Of a DNA stretch of 48,604 bases, positions 7,091 to 15,900 are shown piece by piece. The stretch is from assembly GCA_949519155.1 (NCBI GenBank), contig CATIQU010000020.1, positions 1 through 48,604 on the forward strand, in the 5' to 3' direction. The position numbers and the translations under genes were made by a program. The notes beneath the pieces are model-generated. The model did no database searches, was not told the origin of the DNA, and was given only the letters and a program-made list of their open reading frames with translations. How positions within the stretch are numbered: position 1 is the first letter of the stretch; each line of letters begins with the position of its first letter. This stretch comes from Polaribacter sp. SA4-10 (GTDB lineage: Bacteria; Bacteroidota; Bacteroidia; Flavobacteriales; Flavobacteriaceae).

Positions 7091-8278
7091 CTATTTTAAG
7101 ATTGCTTCAATTCCTGGTAATGTTTTTCCTTCTAACATTTCTAACATAGCACCTCCACCTGTTGAAACATAACTTACCTTTTCTGCAAAACCAAATTGTT
7201 TAACGGCAGCGACAGAATCTCCTCCTCCTACTAAAGAAAAAGCACCATTTTTTGTTGCTTTGTCTATTGAGTGTCCTAATGCAATCGTTCCTCCTGCAAA
7301 AGATTCCATTTCAAAAACTCCCAAGGGACCATTCCATAAAATCGTTTTACACTTATTGACAACGACATCAAATTTTTCTCTCGATTTTGGTCCAGCATCA
7401 ACACCTTCCCATCCATCAGGGATTTCATTAATATCAAGGATTTGTGTATTGGCATCATTCGAAAAATCATCTGCAGCAATTACATCTACTGGAATGTGAA
7501 CTTCCACTCCTTTTGCTTTTGCTTGCTTCAAAATCTCTAAAGCCAATTCCATTTTATCGTCTTCGCAAATAGAATTTCCAATCTTACCTCCTTGTGCTTT
7601 CACAAAGGTAAAACTCATACCTCCACCAATAATTAAATGGTCCACTTTGTCTAAAATATTTTCAATCACCGTAATTTTTGAAGATACTTTGGCGCCTCCT
7701 AAAATGGCTAAAACTGGTTTTTCTGAATTGTTTAAAACCTTATCGATGCTTTCAATTTCTCTTGCCAATAAGTTTCCAAAACATTTATTTTGCTCAAAAA
7801 ACTGTGCAATAATTGTTGTGGATGCATGTGCTCTGTGTGCAGTTCCAAAAGCATCATTTACATAAATATCTCCTAATTTTGAGAGCTTCTCTGAAAAAGC
7901 AACATCTCCATTTTTCTCTTCTTCATAAAAACGTAAGTTTTCTAAAAGCAAAACTTCTCCTGGTGCTAGGTGTGCAACTGCATCTTCTGCATTCGCTCCA
8001 ATACAATCTTTTACAAACTTCACCTTGCAGCCCAACACTTCTTCAACAGACGTTACAATGTGCTGTAAAGAAAATGCTTCTTGAAATCCTTTTGGTCTTC
8101 CTAAATGAGACATTAAAACACAACTTCCTCCTTGCGCTAAGATCGCTGATATCGTAGATTTTGCAGCTTGAATTCTTGTTGCGTCCGTTACTTGAAATTC
8201 ATTGTTTAAGGGCACATTAAAATCTACACGAATAATGGCTTTCTTATTTTTAAAATTAAAGTCTTCTAAGGTTTTCAT
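7091..8278 (-). CDS. pgk: Phosphoglycerate kinase
   Basis: PGK interconverts 1,3-bisphosphoglycerate + ADP and 3-phosphoglycerate + ATP in glycolysis/gluconeogenesis; it is cytosolic and monomeric. Visible signatures are IRVDFNVPL (substrate-binding N-terminal domain), [18 protein letters not shown], the hinge-region GGAKVSSKI, and the nucleotide-binding [13 protein letters not shown] and [13 protein letters not shown] near the C-terminus. From ATG 8278 the protein has 395 residues, the family's usual length. An in-frame upstream ATG at 8296 would add MQNENP, but that codon overlaps the promoter element at 8296-8303, so it is rejected. The gene is divergent from holB. Confidence 0.97.
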   Translation of the reverse strand: MKTLEDFNFKNKKAIIRVDFNVPLNNEFQVTDATRIQAAKSTISAILAQGGSCVLMSHLGRPKGFQEAFSLQHIVTSVEEVLGCKVKFVKDCIGANAEDAVAHLAPGEVLLLENLRFYEEEKNGDVAFSEKLSKLGDIYVNDAFGTAHRAHASTTIIAQFFEQNKCFGNLLAREIESIDKVLNNSEKPVLAILGGAKVSSKITVIENILDKVDHLIIGGGMSFTFVKAQGGKIGNSICEDDKMELALEILKQAKAKGVEVHIPVDVIAADDFSNDANTQILDINEIPDGWEGVDAGPKSREKFDVVVNKCKTILWNGPLGVFEMESFAGGTIALGHSIDKATKNGAFSLVGGGDSVAAVKQFGFAEKVSYVSTGGGAMLEMLEGKTLPGIEAILK

Positions 8279-8295
8279 TGGGTTCTCGTTTTGCA

Positions 8296-8303
8296 CAAAA
8301 ATA
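8296..8303 (-). promoter_or_regulatory. TAnnTTTG promoter element for pgk
   Basis: TATTTTTG on the minus strand, 17 nt before ATG 8278. Its position excludes the annotation-style start at 8296. Confidence 0.65.
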
Positions 8304-8474
8304 CCGAATTATTAAGGTTTAAAGAAATCGAAAACTAAAAAACTAAGATATCGTTTGCGTAGTAAAGAACAGCTCATAAAAAAAGAAACCCCTTAAAATG
8401 AAACGGAAATCTTGTGTTTTAAAAAGAAATCTTTTTTGATTTCTAAAATTCGTGGATTAGTGACGAACTAATTT

Positions 8475-8482
8475 TATATTTG
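8475..8482 (+). promoter_or_regulatory. TAnnTTTG promoter element for holB
   Basis: TATATTTG ends 3 nt before ATG 8486, so transcription would begin at or next to the start codon (leaderless mRNA). Confidence 0.6.
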
Positions 8483-8485
8483 CTT

Positions 8486-9634
8486 ATGCTTTTCAATCAA
8501 ATTATAGGTCAAGAACATATAAAAAATCATTTACGTACTTCTGCGGAGAATGGTAGAATTCCGCATGCGCAACTTTTTATTGGGAACGAAGGAAGTGGCA
8601 CTTTGCCAATGGCCATTGCATATGCACAGTTTTTATTATGTAATTTCTCTGACAACACAGAGGCTTGTAATATAAAGTGTGACAAGCTACAACACCCAGA
8701 TTTGCATTTTGCTTTTCCTGTGACAACAAGCGATAGCGTAAAAAAGCACCCTGTTAGTAATTTGTTCCTAGAAGATTGGCGTCAATTCTTAAAAGAACAA
8801 CCTTATGCAAGTTTGTTTAATTGGCTGCAACACATTGGTGTAGAAAATAAACAAGGAAATATTGGTGTTGATGAGGCATTAGATGTTGTAAAAAAATTAC
8901 AATTAAAATCATACGAAGGGGGCTATAAAGTGATGATTATTTGGATGGCAGAAAAAATGAATATTGCTGCTGCCAATAAGCTCTTAAAACTCATTGAAGA
9001 GCCGCCTCAAAAAACGGTCTTTTTATTGATTACAGAAAATGAAGAACAAATTATAAATACAATACGCTCTCGATGCCAAGCACTCCATTTTCCAGTGTTA
9101 GCAGCGCAGGATATTGCAACAGCTTTAATAGAACGAGAACAATGCTCTGAAAGTGAAGCCGCTAAAATTGCGCACCAAGCAGAAGGGAATTATAACAAAG
9201 CGGTGCAATTACTAAAAAATGATGGTGCCGATTTAATTTTTGAAGAATGGTTTGTCACTTGGATTAGAACTGCATTTAAGGCAAAAGGAAATGCGTCTGT
9301 TGTCCAACAATTAGTATCATGGTCGGACACCATTGCAAAAGCAGGTCGCGAAAACCAAAAACGTTTTTTAGCCTATTGTCTGCAGTTTTTTAGACAAGCT
9401 TTATTGCTGAATTACAAGTCAGCAGATTTGGTTTTTATGGAAACTAAAACAGGTTTCGATCTTTCTAAATTTGCGCCTTTTGTGCATGCAGGAAATATTT
9501 TAGACATCGAAAAGGAACTCAATGATGCGATTTACCACATTGAAAGAAATGGAAATGCTAAAATTATTTTGTTAGATCTTTCTATGAAATTAACACGCTT
9601 TTTGCATAAGAAAGAGGGTTCTCTTACTTCTTAA
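8486..9634 (+). CDS. holB: DNA polymerase III subunit delta'
   Basis: Delta' is the structural clamp-loader subunit of the replicative polymerase. The N-terminal MLFNQIIGQEHIKNHL and RIPHAQLFIGNEGSGTLPMA match the RarA/DnaX-like AAA+ fold, but the P-loop reads GNEGSGTLP with no GKT/S lysine, as expected for the non-ATP-binding delta'. KMNIAAANKLLKLIEEPPQKTVFLLIT and the arginine-containing IRSRCQALHFP are further signatures, the SRC motif supplying the arginine finger. The length (382) is usual for Bacteroidota. An in-frame TTG at 8480 is rejected because it lies inside the promoter element. The gene is divergent from pgk. Confidence 0.93.
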   Translation: MLFNQIIGQEHIKNHLRTSAENGRIPHAQLFIGNEGSGTLPMAIAYAQFLLCNFSDNTEACNIKCDKLQHPDLHFAFPVTTSDSVKKHPVSNLFLEDWRQFLKEQPYASLFNWLQHIGVENKQGNIGVDEALDVVKKLQLKSYEGGYKVMIIWMAEKMNIAAANKLLKLIEEPPQKTVFLLITENEEQIINTIRSRCQALHFPVLAAQDIATALIEREQCSESEAAKIAHQAEGNYNKAVQLLKNDGADLIFEEWFVTWIRTAFKAKGNASVVQQLVSWSDTIAKAGRENQKRFLAYCLQFFRQALLLNYKSADLVFMETKTGFDLSKFAPFVHAGNILDIEKELNDAIYHIERNGNAKIILLDLSMKLTRFLHKKEGSLTS

Positions 9635-9669
9635 AATCTCAAATCTTAAGTGATCTTACCGAAGAGATA

Positions 9670-10227
9670 CTAAACTCCTTTTTCAGTTCTTTTAACAACA
9701 TATAAATCTGCAATTGTAGGGTTTTTAGGGCAGCTTTTGAGTTGTGTAAATTCATCTCCAACTTTCACAAAACCGGTGTGCACTACTTTAAAATAAACAC
9801 CACACATTGTAGTATTCCAAAACTGTTTTACAATTTTCATATCGTTAAAACGAACGCCTAGTTTATAGCAGGGGTTTCTTTGCACAGTCACTTCTAAAAT
9901 AGCCTCACCCACCTGAAAAGTGTCTCCTTGGTGCAGTTTGGTTTCATCCAAGTCATCAACGGTTAAGTTTTCGCCAAACATCCCAGATTGCCAGTCTAAA
10001 TCTGGATACAACGGTTTAAAATAATCGTAGTGTTTTAATGAATACCCATAAATAGCTTGTTGGATTCCACCATGGTGTTTTCTATTGGTAATTTCGTCGC
10101 CAGTAACCGCTTCTGTGTCTAAAAAAATTGGTGTAGCAACTGGGTATTTAAAAATACCTGTAGTGACTCTTTTCCCTTTCCAATCAATCTCTTTTTTTTC
10201 TCCTATGTTCGTGGCAACAATCTTCAT
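9670..10227 (-). CDS. MOSC domain protein, YiiM-like
   Basis: A 185-residue MOSC (molybdenum cofactor sulfurase C-terminal) domain protein. Conserved segments are KHHGGIQQAIYGY (about residues 50-62), MFGENLTV (about 83-90), and VQRNPCYKL with the family's invariant cysteine at about 120. MOSC proteins such as YiiM and YcbX take part in molybdoenzyme-dependent reduction of N-hydroxylated compounds. The electron-transfer partner is not encoded nearby. It is the last gene of an apparent M23 peptidase-GH3-MOSC unit, with 20 bp between the GH3 stop and this start; no functional link among the three is obvious. Confidence 0.9.
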   Translation of the reverse strand: MKIVATNIGEKKEIDWKGKRVTTGIFKYPVATPIFLDTEAVTGDEITNRKHHGGIQQAIYGYSLKHYDYFKPLYPDLDWQSGMFGENLTVDDLDETKLHQGDTFQVGEAILEVTVQRNPCYKLGVRFNDMKIVKQFWNTTMCGVYFKVVHTGFVKVGDEFTQLKSCPKNPTIADLYVVKRTEKGV

Positions 10228-10247
10228 ACGTGCTTTATTAATACCAT

Positions 10248-11744
10248 TTATTGAACTAAAAAATCTAGTAAAACATCGGCTATTTTTCGATTGTCTGCTA
10301 ATTGCGGAATCTTATTTTGCCCTCCAAATTTCCCAATCGATTTCATGTATTCGTGAAATCCGCCTTTTTTAACTTTTCGAATCACCAAAGGGCGTAGAAT
10401 TTTACCGGCAATCAAATCGAGATAATAAATATTTTGTACCTGCATAGAAGCATCTATTTTTGTGCCAAATTCTACTAAATCTTCGGGTTCGTTTTCAAAC
10501 TCTAAAAACCATTCATGATAGGGCAAACCGTTTTTTGGATTCACTTGTGGCGCCACCGTAAACTCACTGATATTAATGTTTGTGTCTTTAATAGCATCAT
10601 TCAAAGCCTTCTCAACTTCTTTTCCAATCACGTGTTCTCCAAAGGCAGAAATAAAGTGTTTGATACGTCCAGTCACTTTTATTCTATAGGGTTTTGTATT
10701 TGTAAATTCAACCGTATCTCCAATATTATAGCCCCACAAACCTGCGGTTGTGTTTAAAATGATGACATAATTAATCCCTTTTTTTACATCTTTTAGCGAA
10801 ATTCTTGTTGGATTTTTGTCATAAAATTCACTGGCAGGGATGAATTCATAAAAAATACCTGAATCTAATTGCAACAACATTCCCTTTTCGGTTTGCGAAT
10901 CTTGATAGGCAATGAATCCTTCTGATGCTGGATACAATTCAATATAATCAATTTTCTTGCCTATTAAACTTTCGAACTTGTTTTTGTAAGGTTCAAAATT
11001 AACGCCTCCATAAATGAAGAAATTAAAGTTTGGAAACAACTCTGAAATTGATTTCCCTGTTTTTTCTATGAGTTTTTCAAAATACATTTGTACCCAAGAC
11101 GGAATTCCACTAATGACAGACATGTCTTCATTAACGGTTTCTTTAACAATAGCATTTACTTTAGTATCCCAATCATCTATACAGTTGGTTTCCCAACTTG
11201 GTAGTCTATTTTTTAATAAATATTGAGGAATATAGTGTGCTACAATACCACTTAAACGCCCTAGTTTAACCCCATTTTTATCTTCTAAAACAGGGCTTCC
11301 TTGTAGGAAGATCATTTTCCCATTAACAAAGCTGGCATCGTTTTTAGCGACAATATAAGCTAGTAAAGCGTTTTTTGCCGCCTTTATATGCGTTGGCATT
11401 GAGTCTTTGGTAATGGGAATGTATTTAGCACCCGAAGTAGTTCCTGATGTTTTGGCAAAATACAACGGTTTCCCCGGCCACAGTATATTAGCTTCGCCTG
11501 CTACCATTCTGTCTACATACTTCCTTAAACCTTCATAATCTTGAACTTTAATGCGTTTTTTAAAATCTGCATAGTTATGAATATTGACAAAATCATGGTC
11601 TTTCCCGAAAGCTGTTTTACTTGCTTTAGAAACTAAATTTTTGAAAACTTTTTCTTGTGTTTTGTGTGGATTACTTGCCCACTTATTCACTTTTTTTGTG
11701 GCAATTTTAGCAAAAGGTATTGCGAAAAAAGATTTAATACTCAT
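10248..11744 (-). CDS. GH3 family protein (acyl-adenylate/amino-acid ligase-like)
   Basis: This 498-residue protein belongs to the GH3 family, named after the plant auxin-responsive GH3 acyl-acid-amido synthetases and part of the ANL adenylating superfamily. YFAKTSGTTSGAKYIPIT (about residues 95-112) is the phosphate-binding loop; FNFFIYGGVNFEPY and ELYPASEGFIAYQ form the adenylate pocket; VKTGRI-like IKVTGRIKHFISAFGEHV precedes the mobile C-terminal domain. Bacterial GH3 proteins are common in Bacteroidota, but their substrates are unknown. The start codon overlaps the M23 peptidase stop by one base (TAATG), implying translational coupling. Confidence 0.92.
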   Translation of the reverse strand: MSIKSFFAIPFAKIATKKVNKWASNPHKTQEKVFKNLVSKASKTAFGKDHDFVNIHNYADFKKRIKVQDYEGLRKYVDRMVAGEANILWPGKPLYFAKTSGTTSGAKYIPITKDSMPTHIKAAKNALLAYIVAKNDASFVNGKMIFLQGSPVLEDKNGVKLGRLSGIVAHYIPQYLLKNRLPSWETNCIDDWDTKVNAIVKETVNEDMSVISGIPSWVQMYFEKLIEKTGKSISELFPNFNFFIYGGVNFEPYKNKFESLIGKKIDYIELYPASEGFIAYQDSQTEKGMLLQLDSGIFYEFIPASEFYDKNPTRISLKDVKKGINYVIILNTTAGLWGYNIGDTVEFTNTKPYRIKVTGRIKHFISAFGEHVIGKEVEKALNDAIKDTNINISEFTVAPQVNPKNGLPYHEWFLEFENEPEDLVEFGTKIDASMQVQNIYYLDLIAGKILRPLVIRKVKKGGFHEYMKSIGKFGGQNKIPQLADNRKIADVLLDFLVQ

Positions 11745-12610
11745 TATTTAAAATCTATGTATTTAATAGGATCTACTGCATATCCGTCACTCCAAAGCTC
11801 AAAATGTAGGTGAGGTCCTGTTGTTAATTCTCCTGTAGAACCAACGCTTGCAATAGCTTCGCCAGATTGCACAAAATCGGATTGTTCTTTCAATAAGTTT
11901 CCATTATGTTTATATACGGAAATATAATTATTGCTGTGTTTTAAAATAAGTACATACCCTGTTTCTGTGGTCCATCCAGAAAAGATAACTGTACCATCTG
12001 CAATTGCTTTTACGGGTGCACCTGTATTTGCTAAAATATCTACTGCAAAATGTTTGGTAGTGGGATCAAACGTTTGAGAAATTTGCCCATTTAAAGGAGC
12101 GAAAAAAACCAAATCTACATTGGATTTAATGTTGTTGATGATCGGAAAACGGTCTCTTCGATCGACACTTTCTCTGAATAAAGAATCTGCTTTGGTGGCA
12201 TCTAATTCGTTTTCATTAATAAAACTTCTTTCTTGTTCTAATAATAAAGAGTCTATTGTTTCGGGTTTTAATTCTCCGGTCAATACAGGTCTTAATGCTT
12301 TTGTATAATTCTCTAAAATAGCTAATTGTATTTTTAAGGAATCTGCTTTTAAGGTAGCGTTTAATGCATTTGTTTTTAATAATGTGGAAGAATAACCGGG
12401 TATGTATTCTTTAATTGGTGTAAAAGCAATAAGCACAATGGTCAATACCATTAACAACATTGAAAAAAAACCTCCAAATACAAATACATTTAATCGCGAT
12501 ATTTTTAATGAAAAACGCTCTTTAAAAGTATCTTCATTTAATACAACCAAACTGTACTTGTCAGTTAACTTCTGTTTAAATTTGCCTTTTTGTTTCTTGT
12601 TTTTTACCAC
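11744..12610 (-). CDS. M23 family metallopeptidase, membrane-anchored
   Basis: A LytM/M23 zinc endopeptidase predicted to cut peptidoglycan cross-links. It has a basic cytoplasmic N-terminus, one membrane helix (VFVFGGFFSMLLMVLTIVLI), a helical/coiled linker (about 80-170 of the longer ORF) and a C-terminal M23 domain with HFAVDILA (HxxxD) and GPHLHFELW (HxH), so all zinc ligands are present. The open frame reaches back to TTG 12643, but that codon overlaps the promoter element at 12633-12640. GTG 12610 gives a standard family N-terminus (MVKNKKQKGKFKQKL) and is preferred. It is translationally coupled to the GH3 gene. Confidence 0.9.
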   Translation of the reverse strand: MVKNKKQKGKFKQKLTDKYSLVVLNEDTFKERFSLKISRLNVFVFGGFFSMLLMVLTIVLIAFTPIKEYIPGYSSTLLKTNALNATLKADSLKIQLAILENYTKALRPVLTGELKPETIDSLLLEQERSFINENELDATKADSLFRESVDRRDRFPIINNIKSNVDLVFFAPLNGQISQTFDPTTKHFAVDILANTGAPVKAIADGTVIFSGWTTETGYVLILKHSNNYISVYKHNGNLLKEQSDFVQSGEAIASVGSTGELTTGPHLHFELWSDGYAVDPIKYIDFK

Positions 12611-12632
12611 ACAATTATATTTTGGTTCTTCA

Positions 12633-12640
12633 CAAATATA
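12633..12640 (-). promoter_or_regulatory. TAnnTTTG promoter element for M23-GH3-MOSC
   Basis: TATATTTG on the minus strand, 22 nt before GTG 12610. This decides the start of the peptidase gene. Confidence 0.6.
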
Positions 12641-12659
12641 CAACGAATAAATAGTGAAA

Positions 12660-13241
12660 TTATTTTCTATAAAAATTCATTTCATCAATGTATTCCCAAA
12701 CTTCTTTGGAGAGAAGCGGTTGTATATTTTTGGCTGTTTTTATTCCATTTCGAATCATTGTTGATGAAATTTCTACAATAGGTGCTGCTATTTTATGAAT
12801 TCTTGGATGCTTGTCGAATTGTGTTTCGGTGTTCCCTTCTGAAATCCTCGGATATACATAGACTTGATGATGTTCTAAAATCGTTTCAAAATTCTTCCAT
12901 TTATGAAAGTTTTTTAAATTGTCTTCGCCCATAATCAAACAAAACTCTTTGTCTGGATATACTTCTGATACATGTGCTAAAGTATGGGTGGTGTAATTGG
13001 GTTGCGACAATTTAAACTCAATATCTGAGGGTTTTATTTTTGGGTAGTTTTCTGTCGCCTTGTACACCATTTCAAAACGGTGATGATTGTCAAGCAAAGA
13101 ACTTTTCTTTTTAAATGGATTGTGAGGAGTAACTACCATCCAAATTTCATCTAAGTTTGAATGCTCTAATAGATGATTGGCAATGATTAAATGCCCAACA
13201 TGAATGGGATTGAAGGTGCCAAAGTATAATCCAATTTTCAT
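12660..13241 (-). CDS. nadD: Nicotinate-nucleotide adenylyltransferase
   Basis: NadD transfers AMP from ATP to nicotinate mononucleotide to form deamido-NAD. The 193-residue protein begins with IGLYFGTFNPIHVGHLIIA, the nucleotidyltransferase signature (GTFNPxHxGH), and later has WMVVTPHNPFKKK, LIMGEDNLKNFHKW and the second ATP-binding motif ISSTMIRNGI (SSTxIR). The length and the family-typical PHNPFK segment separate it from phosphopantetheine adenylyltransferase. It lies 28 bp downstream of gmk in the yicC-gmk-nadD order common in Flavobacteriaceae. Confidence 0.95.
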   Translation of the reverse strand: MKIGLYFGTFNPIHVGHLIIANHLLEHSNLDEIWMVVTPHNPFKKKSSLLDNHHRFEMVYKATENYPKIKPSDIEFKLSQPNYTTHTLAHVSEVYPDKEFCLIMGEDNLKNFHKWKNFETILEHHQVYVYPRISEGNTETQFDKHPRIHKIAAPIVEISSTMIRNGIKTAKNIQPLLSKEVWEYIDEMNFYRK

Positions 13242-13269
13242 TTTAATGCATTTAGCTGTTCGACTTTCT

Positions 13270-13854
13270 CTATTTGTTTAATTCTAAATAGTCACTCATT
13301 AGTGCTTCTGCTTCTTTTAAAGCAACTTCTAAATCATAATTTTTGATAATCTTATCAAACTGTGGTGCTGTTGCAAGTTCTACAGAGGCTTTTGCAATCC
13401 GCATATTTATTTTATCCTCACTTTCTGTGCTTCTTTTCTTTAAGCGAATTTTTAGTTCATCAACACTTGGTGGCTTTACAAAAACTGACAAGGTGTTTTC
13501 TGGAAATTTCTTTTTTATTCTCAATCCACCAACAACATCAATATCAAAAATTACATGTTTTTTTTGTGCCCAAATGCGTTCTACTTCTGTTTTTAATGTA
13601 CCATAGAAATTGTCACGGTACACTTCTTCCCATTCCAAAAAGGCATCCTCTTTTATTTTGTCCTTAAAATCTCTTAAAGAGATAAAGTAATAATCTTCAC
13701 CATCTTTTTCAAATCCTCTTGGTTCACGTGAGGTTGCAGAAATAGAAAACTCTAAATTAAATCGTTCCTGTTTTAATAAATGACGTACAATGGTTGTTTT
13801 TCCGGAACCAGAAGGTGCAGAAAACACAAATAATTTCCCTTTAAAATCTTTCAT
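13270..13854 (-). CDS. gmk: Guanylate kinase
   Basis: Gmk phosphorylates GMP to GDP using ATP and is essential for GTP supply. The P-loop FSAPSGSGKTT is at about residues 11-21, followed by the GMP-binding segment ISATSREPRGFEKDGEDYYFIS and EWEEVYRDNFYGT. VIFDIDVVGGLRIKKKFP and SVFVKPPSVDELKIRLKKRSTES form the rest of the guanylate-kinase core. At 194 residues the length is usual. The 46-bp spacing after yicC supports one transcript. Confidence 0.96.
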   Translation of the reverse strand: MKDFKGKLFVFSAPSGSGKTTIVRHLLKQERFNLEFSISATSREPRGFEKDGEDYYFISLRDFKDKIKEDAFLEWEEVYRDNFYGTLKTEVERIWAQKKHVIFDIDVVGGLRIKKKFPENTLSVFVKPPSVDELKIRLKKRSTESEDKINMRIAKASVELATAPQFDKIIKNYDLEVALKEAEALMSDYLELNK

Positions 13855-13900
13855 ATTGTATAGATTATGAAATTTCGAATACTATCGAAATTATTTCCGT

Positions 13901-14767
13901 TTATAAAACGTTTAAAATTTGCTCTTTGATCTGCTCTAATTCATTTTTCATTTGAATTACGGCTTTTTGCATCGGTGCAAAATTAGCTTTAGAACCTGTG
14001 GTATTGATTTCTCGTCCCATTTCTTGCACAATAAATCCTAATTTTTTACCATTTGATTCTTCAGATGACAATGTGAGTAAGAAGTAATCTAAGTGATTTG
14101 CCAAACGCACTTTCTCTTCATTAATATCTAATTTTTCAAGATAATAAATAAGTTCTTGCTCAAAACGATTTTCGTCTGTATCTACTTTCAAATCGTCAAT
14201 CGCTTTTTTTAAACGCGTCTTCACGTTTTCTACACGATCACCATCTAATGCTTTTACCTCCTCCAAATACGTTCTGATGTTTGTAATTCTTTCTTTGAAG
14301 TCTATTTCTAAAGATGCTGCTTCATCAACTCTGTATTGTATAATCTCCTGAATGGCAACGTCTATATTTTGACTGATAGTACTCCATTCATTTTCATCAA
14401 ATTCTTCGCGCTCTGCTTTCAATGCCTCTGGCATTCTAATCGCCATTTTCAGCAACTCTAAGTCTGTTGCTCTACCAGTTTCAACGACACCTCTTAGTTG
14501 TTCCATGTATTCCTTTACAAGACTTTGATTGATCTTTGCGGAAGTTTCATTTCCTGTCATTTCTACAAAGATTGAAAAATCTACTTTTCCACGTACCAAA
14601 GCACTCGCCAATCTTTTACGAACAGACAACTCTTTTTCTTTGTAGTAAGAAGGAATTCGAACGTTTAAATCTAGGTTTTTACTGTTTAAAGATTTAATTT
14701 CTATGGTTACTTTTTTGGTAGGCAATTGGAGTACAGATTTACCATAACCTGTCATAGATTGAATCAT
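13901..14767 (-). CDS. yicC: YicC family endoribonuclease
   Basis: The 288-residue protein has the YicC N-terminal domain (MIQSMTGYGKSVLQLP, IEIKSLNSKNLDLNVRIP, KVDFSIFVE) and the C-terminal DUF1732 region (LKLDINEEKVRLANHLDYF-like segment, then GKKLGFIVQEMGREINTTGSKA). E. coli YicC is an endoribonuclease linked to degradation of small RNAs such as RyhB. Gene order with gmk is widely conserved. A TATATTTG promoter lies 24 nt upstream, so it is probably the first gene of yicC-gmk-nadD. Confidence 0.93.
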   Translation of the reverse strand: MIQSMTGYGKSVLQLPTKKVTIEIKSLNSKNLDLNVRIPSYYKEKELSVRKRLASALVRGKVDFSIFVEMTGNETSAKINQSLVKEYMEQLRGVVETGRATDLELLKMAIRMPEALKAEREEFDENEWSTISQNIDVAIQEIIQYRVDEAASLEIDFKERITNIRTYLEEVKALDGDRVENVKTRLKKAIDDLKVDTDENRFEQELIYYLEKLDINEEKVRLANHLDYFLLTLSSEESNGKKLGFIVQEMGREINTTGSKANFAPMQKAVIQMKNELEQIKEQILNVL

Positions 14768-14791
14768 AAAATAGTCATTTTAAATGAGTTG

Positions 14792-14799
14792 CAAATATA
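14792..14799 (-). promoter_or_regulatory. TAnnTTTG promoter element for yicC-gmk-nadD
   Basis: TATATTTG on the minus strand, just past the stop codon of the EamA gene and 24 nt before the yicC ATG. Confidence 0.6.
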
Positions 14800-14801
14800 G
14801 T

Positions 14802-15698
14802 TTATTTCGTAGTATTTCTGGGTTGTTTTGTAACTAAATACACTCCCGAAAAGATGATCACTGATGCCCCCATTTTTACCAAATTTAGAGAATCGCTTCC
14901 CATAGATAATGCGAAAATAGTAGCAATTACAGGTTGTAAATAAATAAAAACACCTACCGTTGTTGGTTTCAATTTAGACAAACCATAAATATTAAAAAGA
15001 TAGGTAATACAGGTTGTAAATAGAATGACAAAACCTACTTTTAAATAAATATCCGTTGGCATAGTCGTCCATGAAATTTCAATGAATTCACTAAATGAGA
15101 ATGGAATAACAAGAATAAGTCCAAATAAATAGAACCATTTTATAAAAGTAATCGGGTTGTATTTTGAAATTAGCTTTTTCACCAAAACCAAATACAATCC
15201 ATAAGACGCCGCATTTACAAAAACCAGAAAGTTCCCCAGAGTACTGTTTGTAGTGTTGTCTTCTGAGTTGTTTCCATAAACAATTAAGAGGATCGTTCCA
15301 ATCAAACCAACAAAAACACCAATGATTTTTCTTTTAATAATTTTCTCTTTCAATAAAATACTTGAAAAAATTAAAACCATAATTGGTGAAGTTACCATCA
15401 TCACCGAAGCACTTATTGGTGTTGTAAGGCTGAGGCCTTTAAAAAAACACAACATGTTCAATGCTATTCCAAAAAACGAGGCCAAAATTATTTTCTTATA
15501 ATCTTCTTTCGCTATTTTTTGTGAATTCACAAACAACCCAGCAATCCAAAAAACAGCAGTTGCTCCAGAAACTCTTAATAAAATAAAGGCATAAGGCTTT
15601 ACATAAAGCGGCATCACATCTTTTGCAATGGTAAATGTAACGCCGTAAATTAAGGTTGCAATAGAGACTAAAATGAGTGCAATACTTCTTTGGCTCAT
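14802..15698 (-). CDS. EamA family (drug/metabolite) transporter
   Basis: A 298-residue inner-membrane protein with about ten hydrophobic helices in two homologous EamA halves: helices from IALILVSIATLIYGVTFTIA to IIGVFVGLIGTILLIVYG, a polar loop NNSEDNTTNST, then a second half ending in VIIFSGVYLVTKQ. Signature features are the first-helix GxxF...K pattern, TTPISASVMMVTSPIMVLIFS at the end of half one, and LKPTTVGVFIYLQPVIATIFA in half two. The substrate cannot be predicted. An unexplained terminator-like hairpin lies in its upstream leader (15759-15786), and no TAnnTTTG promoter was found for it. Confidence 0.9.
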   Translation of the reverse strand: MSQRSIALILVSIATLIYGVTFTIAKDVMPLYVKPYAFILLRVSGATAVFWIAGLFVNSQKIAKEDYKKIILASFFGIALNMLCFFKGLSLTTPISASVMMVTSPIMVLIFSSILLKEKIIKRKIIGVFVGLIGTILLIVYGNNSEDNTTNSTLGNFLVFVNAASYGLYLVLVKKLISKYNPITFIKWFYLFGLILVIPFSFSEFIEISWTTMPTDIYLKVGFVILFTTCITYLFNIYGLSKLKPTTVGVFIYLQPVIATIFALSMGSDSLNLVKMGASVIIFSGVYLVTKQPRNTTK

Positions 15699-15758
15699 GA
15701 AAATGAATTGTAAAATGAAGTCGCAAAGTTGAGGATAATATTAACCAAATACACAAAA

Positions 15759-15786
15759 AAAGAGTTTCAAGTTAATGAAACTCTTT
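15759..15786 (-). terminator. Terminator-like hairpin in the EamA upstream region
   Basis: AAAGAGTTTCA and TGAAACTCTTT form a perfect 11-bp stem with a 6-nt loop. On the minus strand it is followed by a run of T (complement of the A-run ending at 15762). It lies 61 nt upstream of the EamA start and upstream of the divergent upp promoter, where no gene ends, so it may be an attenuator or the end of a small RNA. Confidence 0.65.
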
Positions 15787-15875
15787 GATCTAGGTTTGCT
15801 GATTTTTGGTAATTAATACTCATCTCCGATTGATTATTAAGAGACAACAAGATACACATTTAAAACTATTCCGTT

Positions 15876-15883
15876 TATATTTG
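15876..15883 (+). promoter_or_regulatory. TAnnTTTG promoter element for upp
   Basis: TATATTTG, 17 nt before the upp ATG. Confidence 0.65.
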
Positions 15884-15900
15884 TCAAATAAGCAGCAGCA

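Noticed and set aside
7813..8157. 114-residue plus-strand open frame rich in Leu, His and Cys
   Set aside because: Shadow of pgk; composition is the typical antisense of a Bacteroidota gene, with no promoter or family match.
8480..8485. TTG start for holB two codons upstream of the ATG
   Set aside because: The codon lies inside the TATATTTG promoter element, upstream of where transcription should begin.
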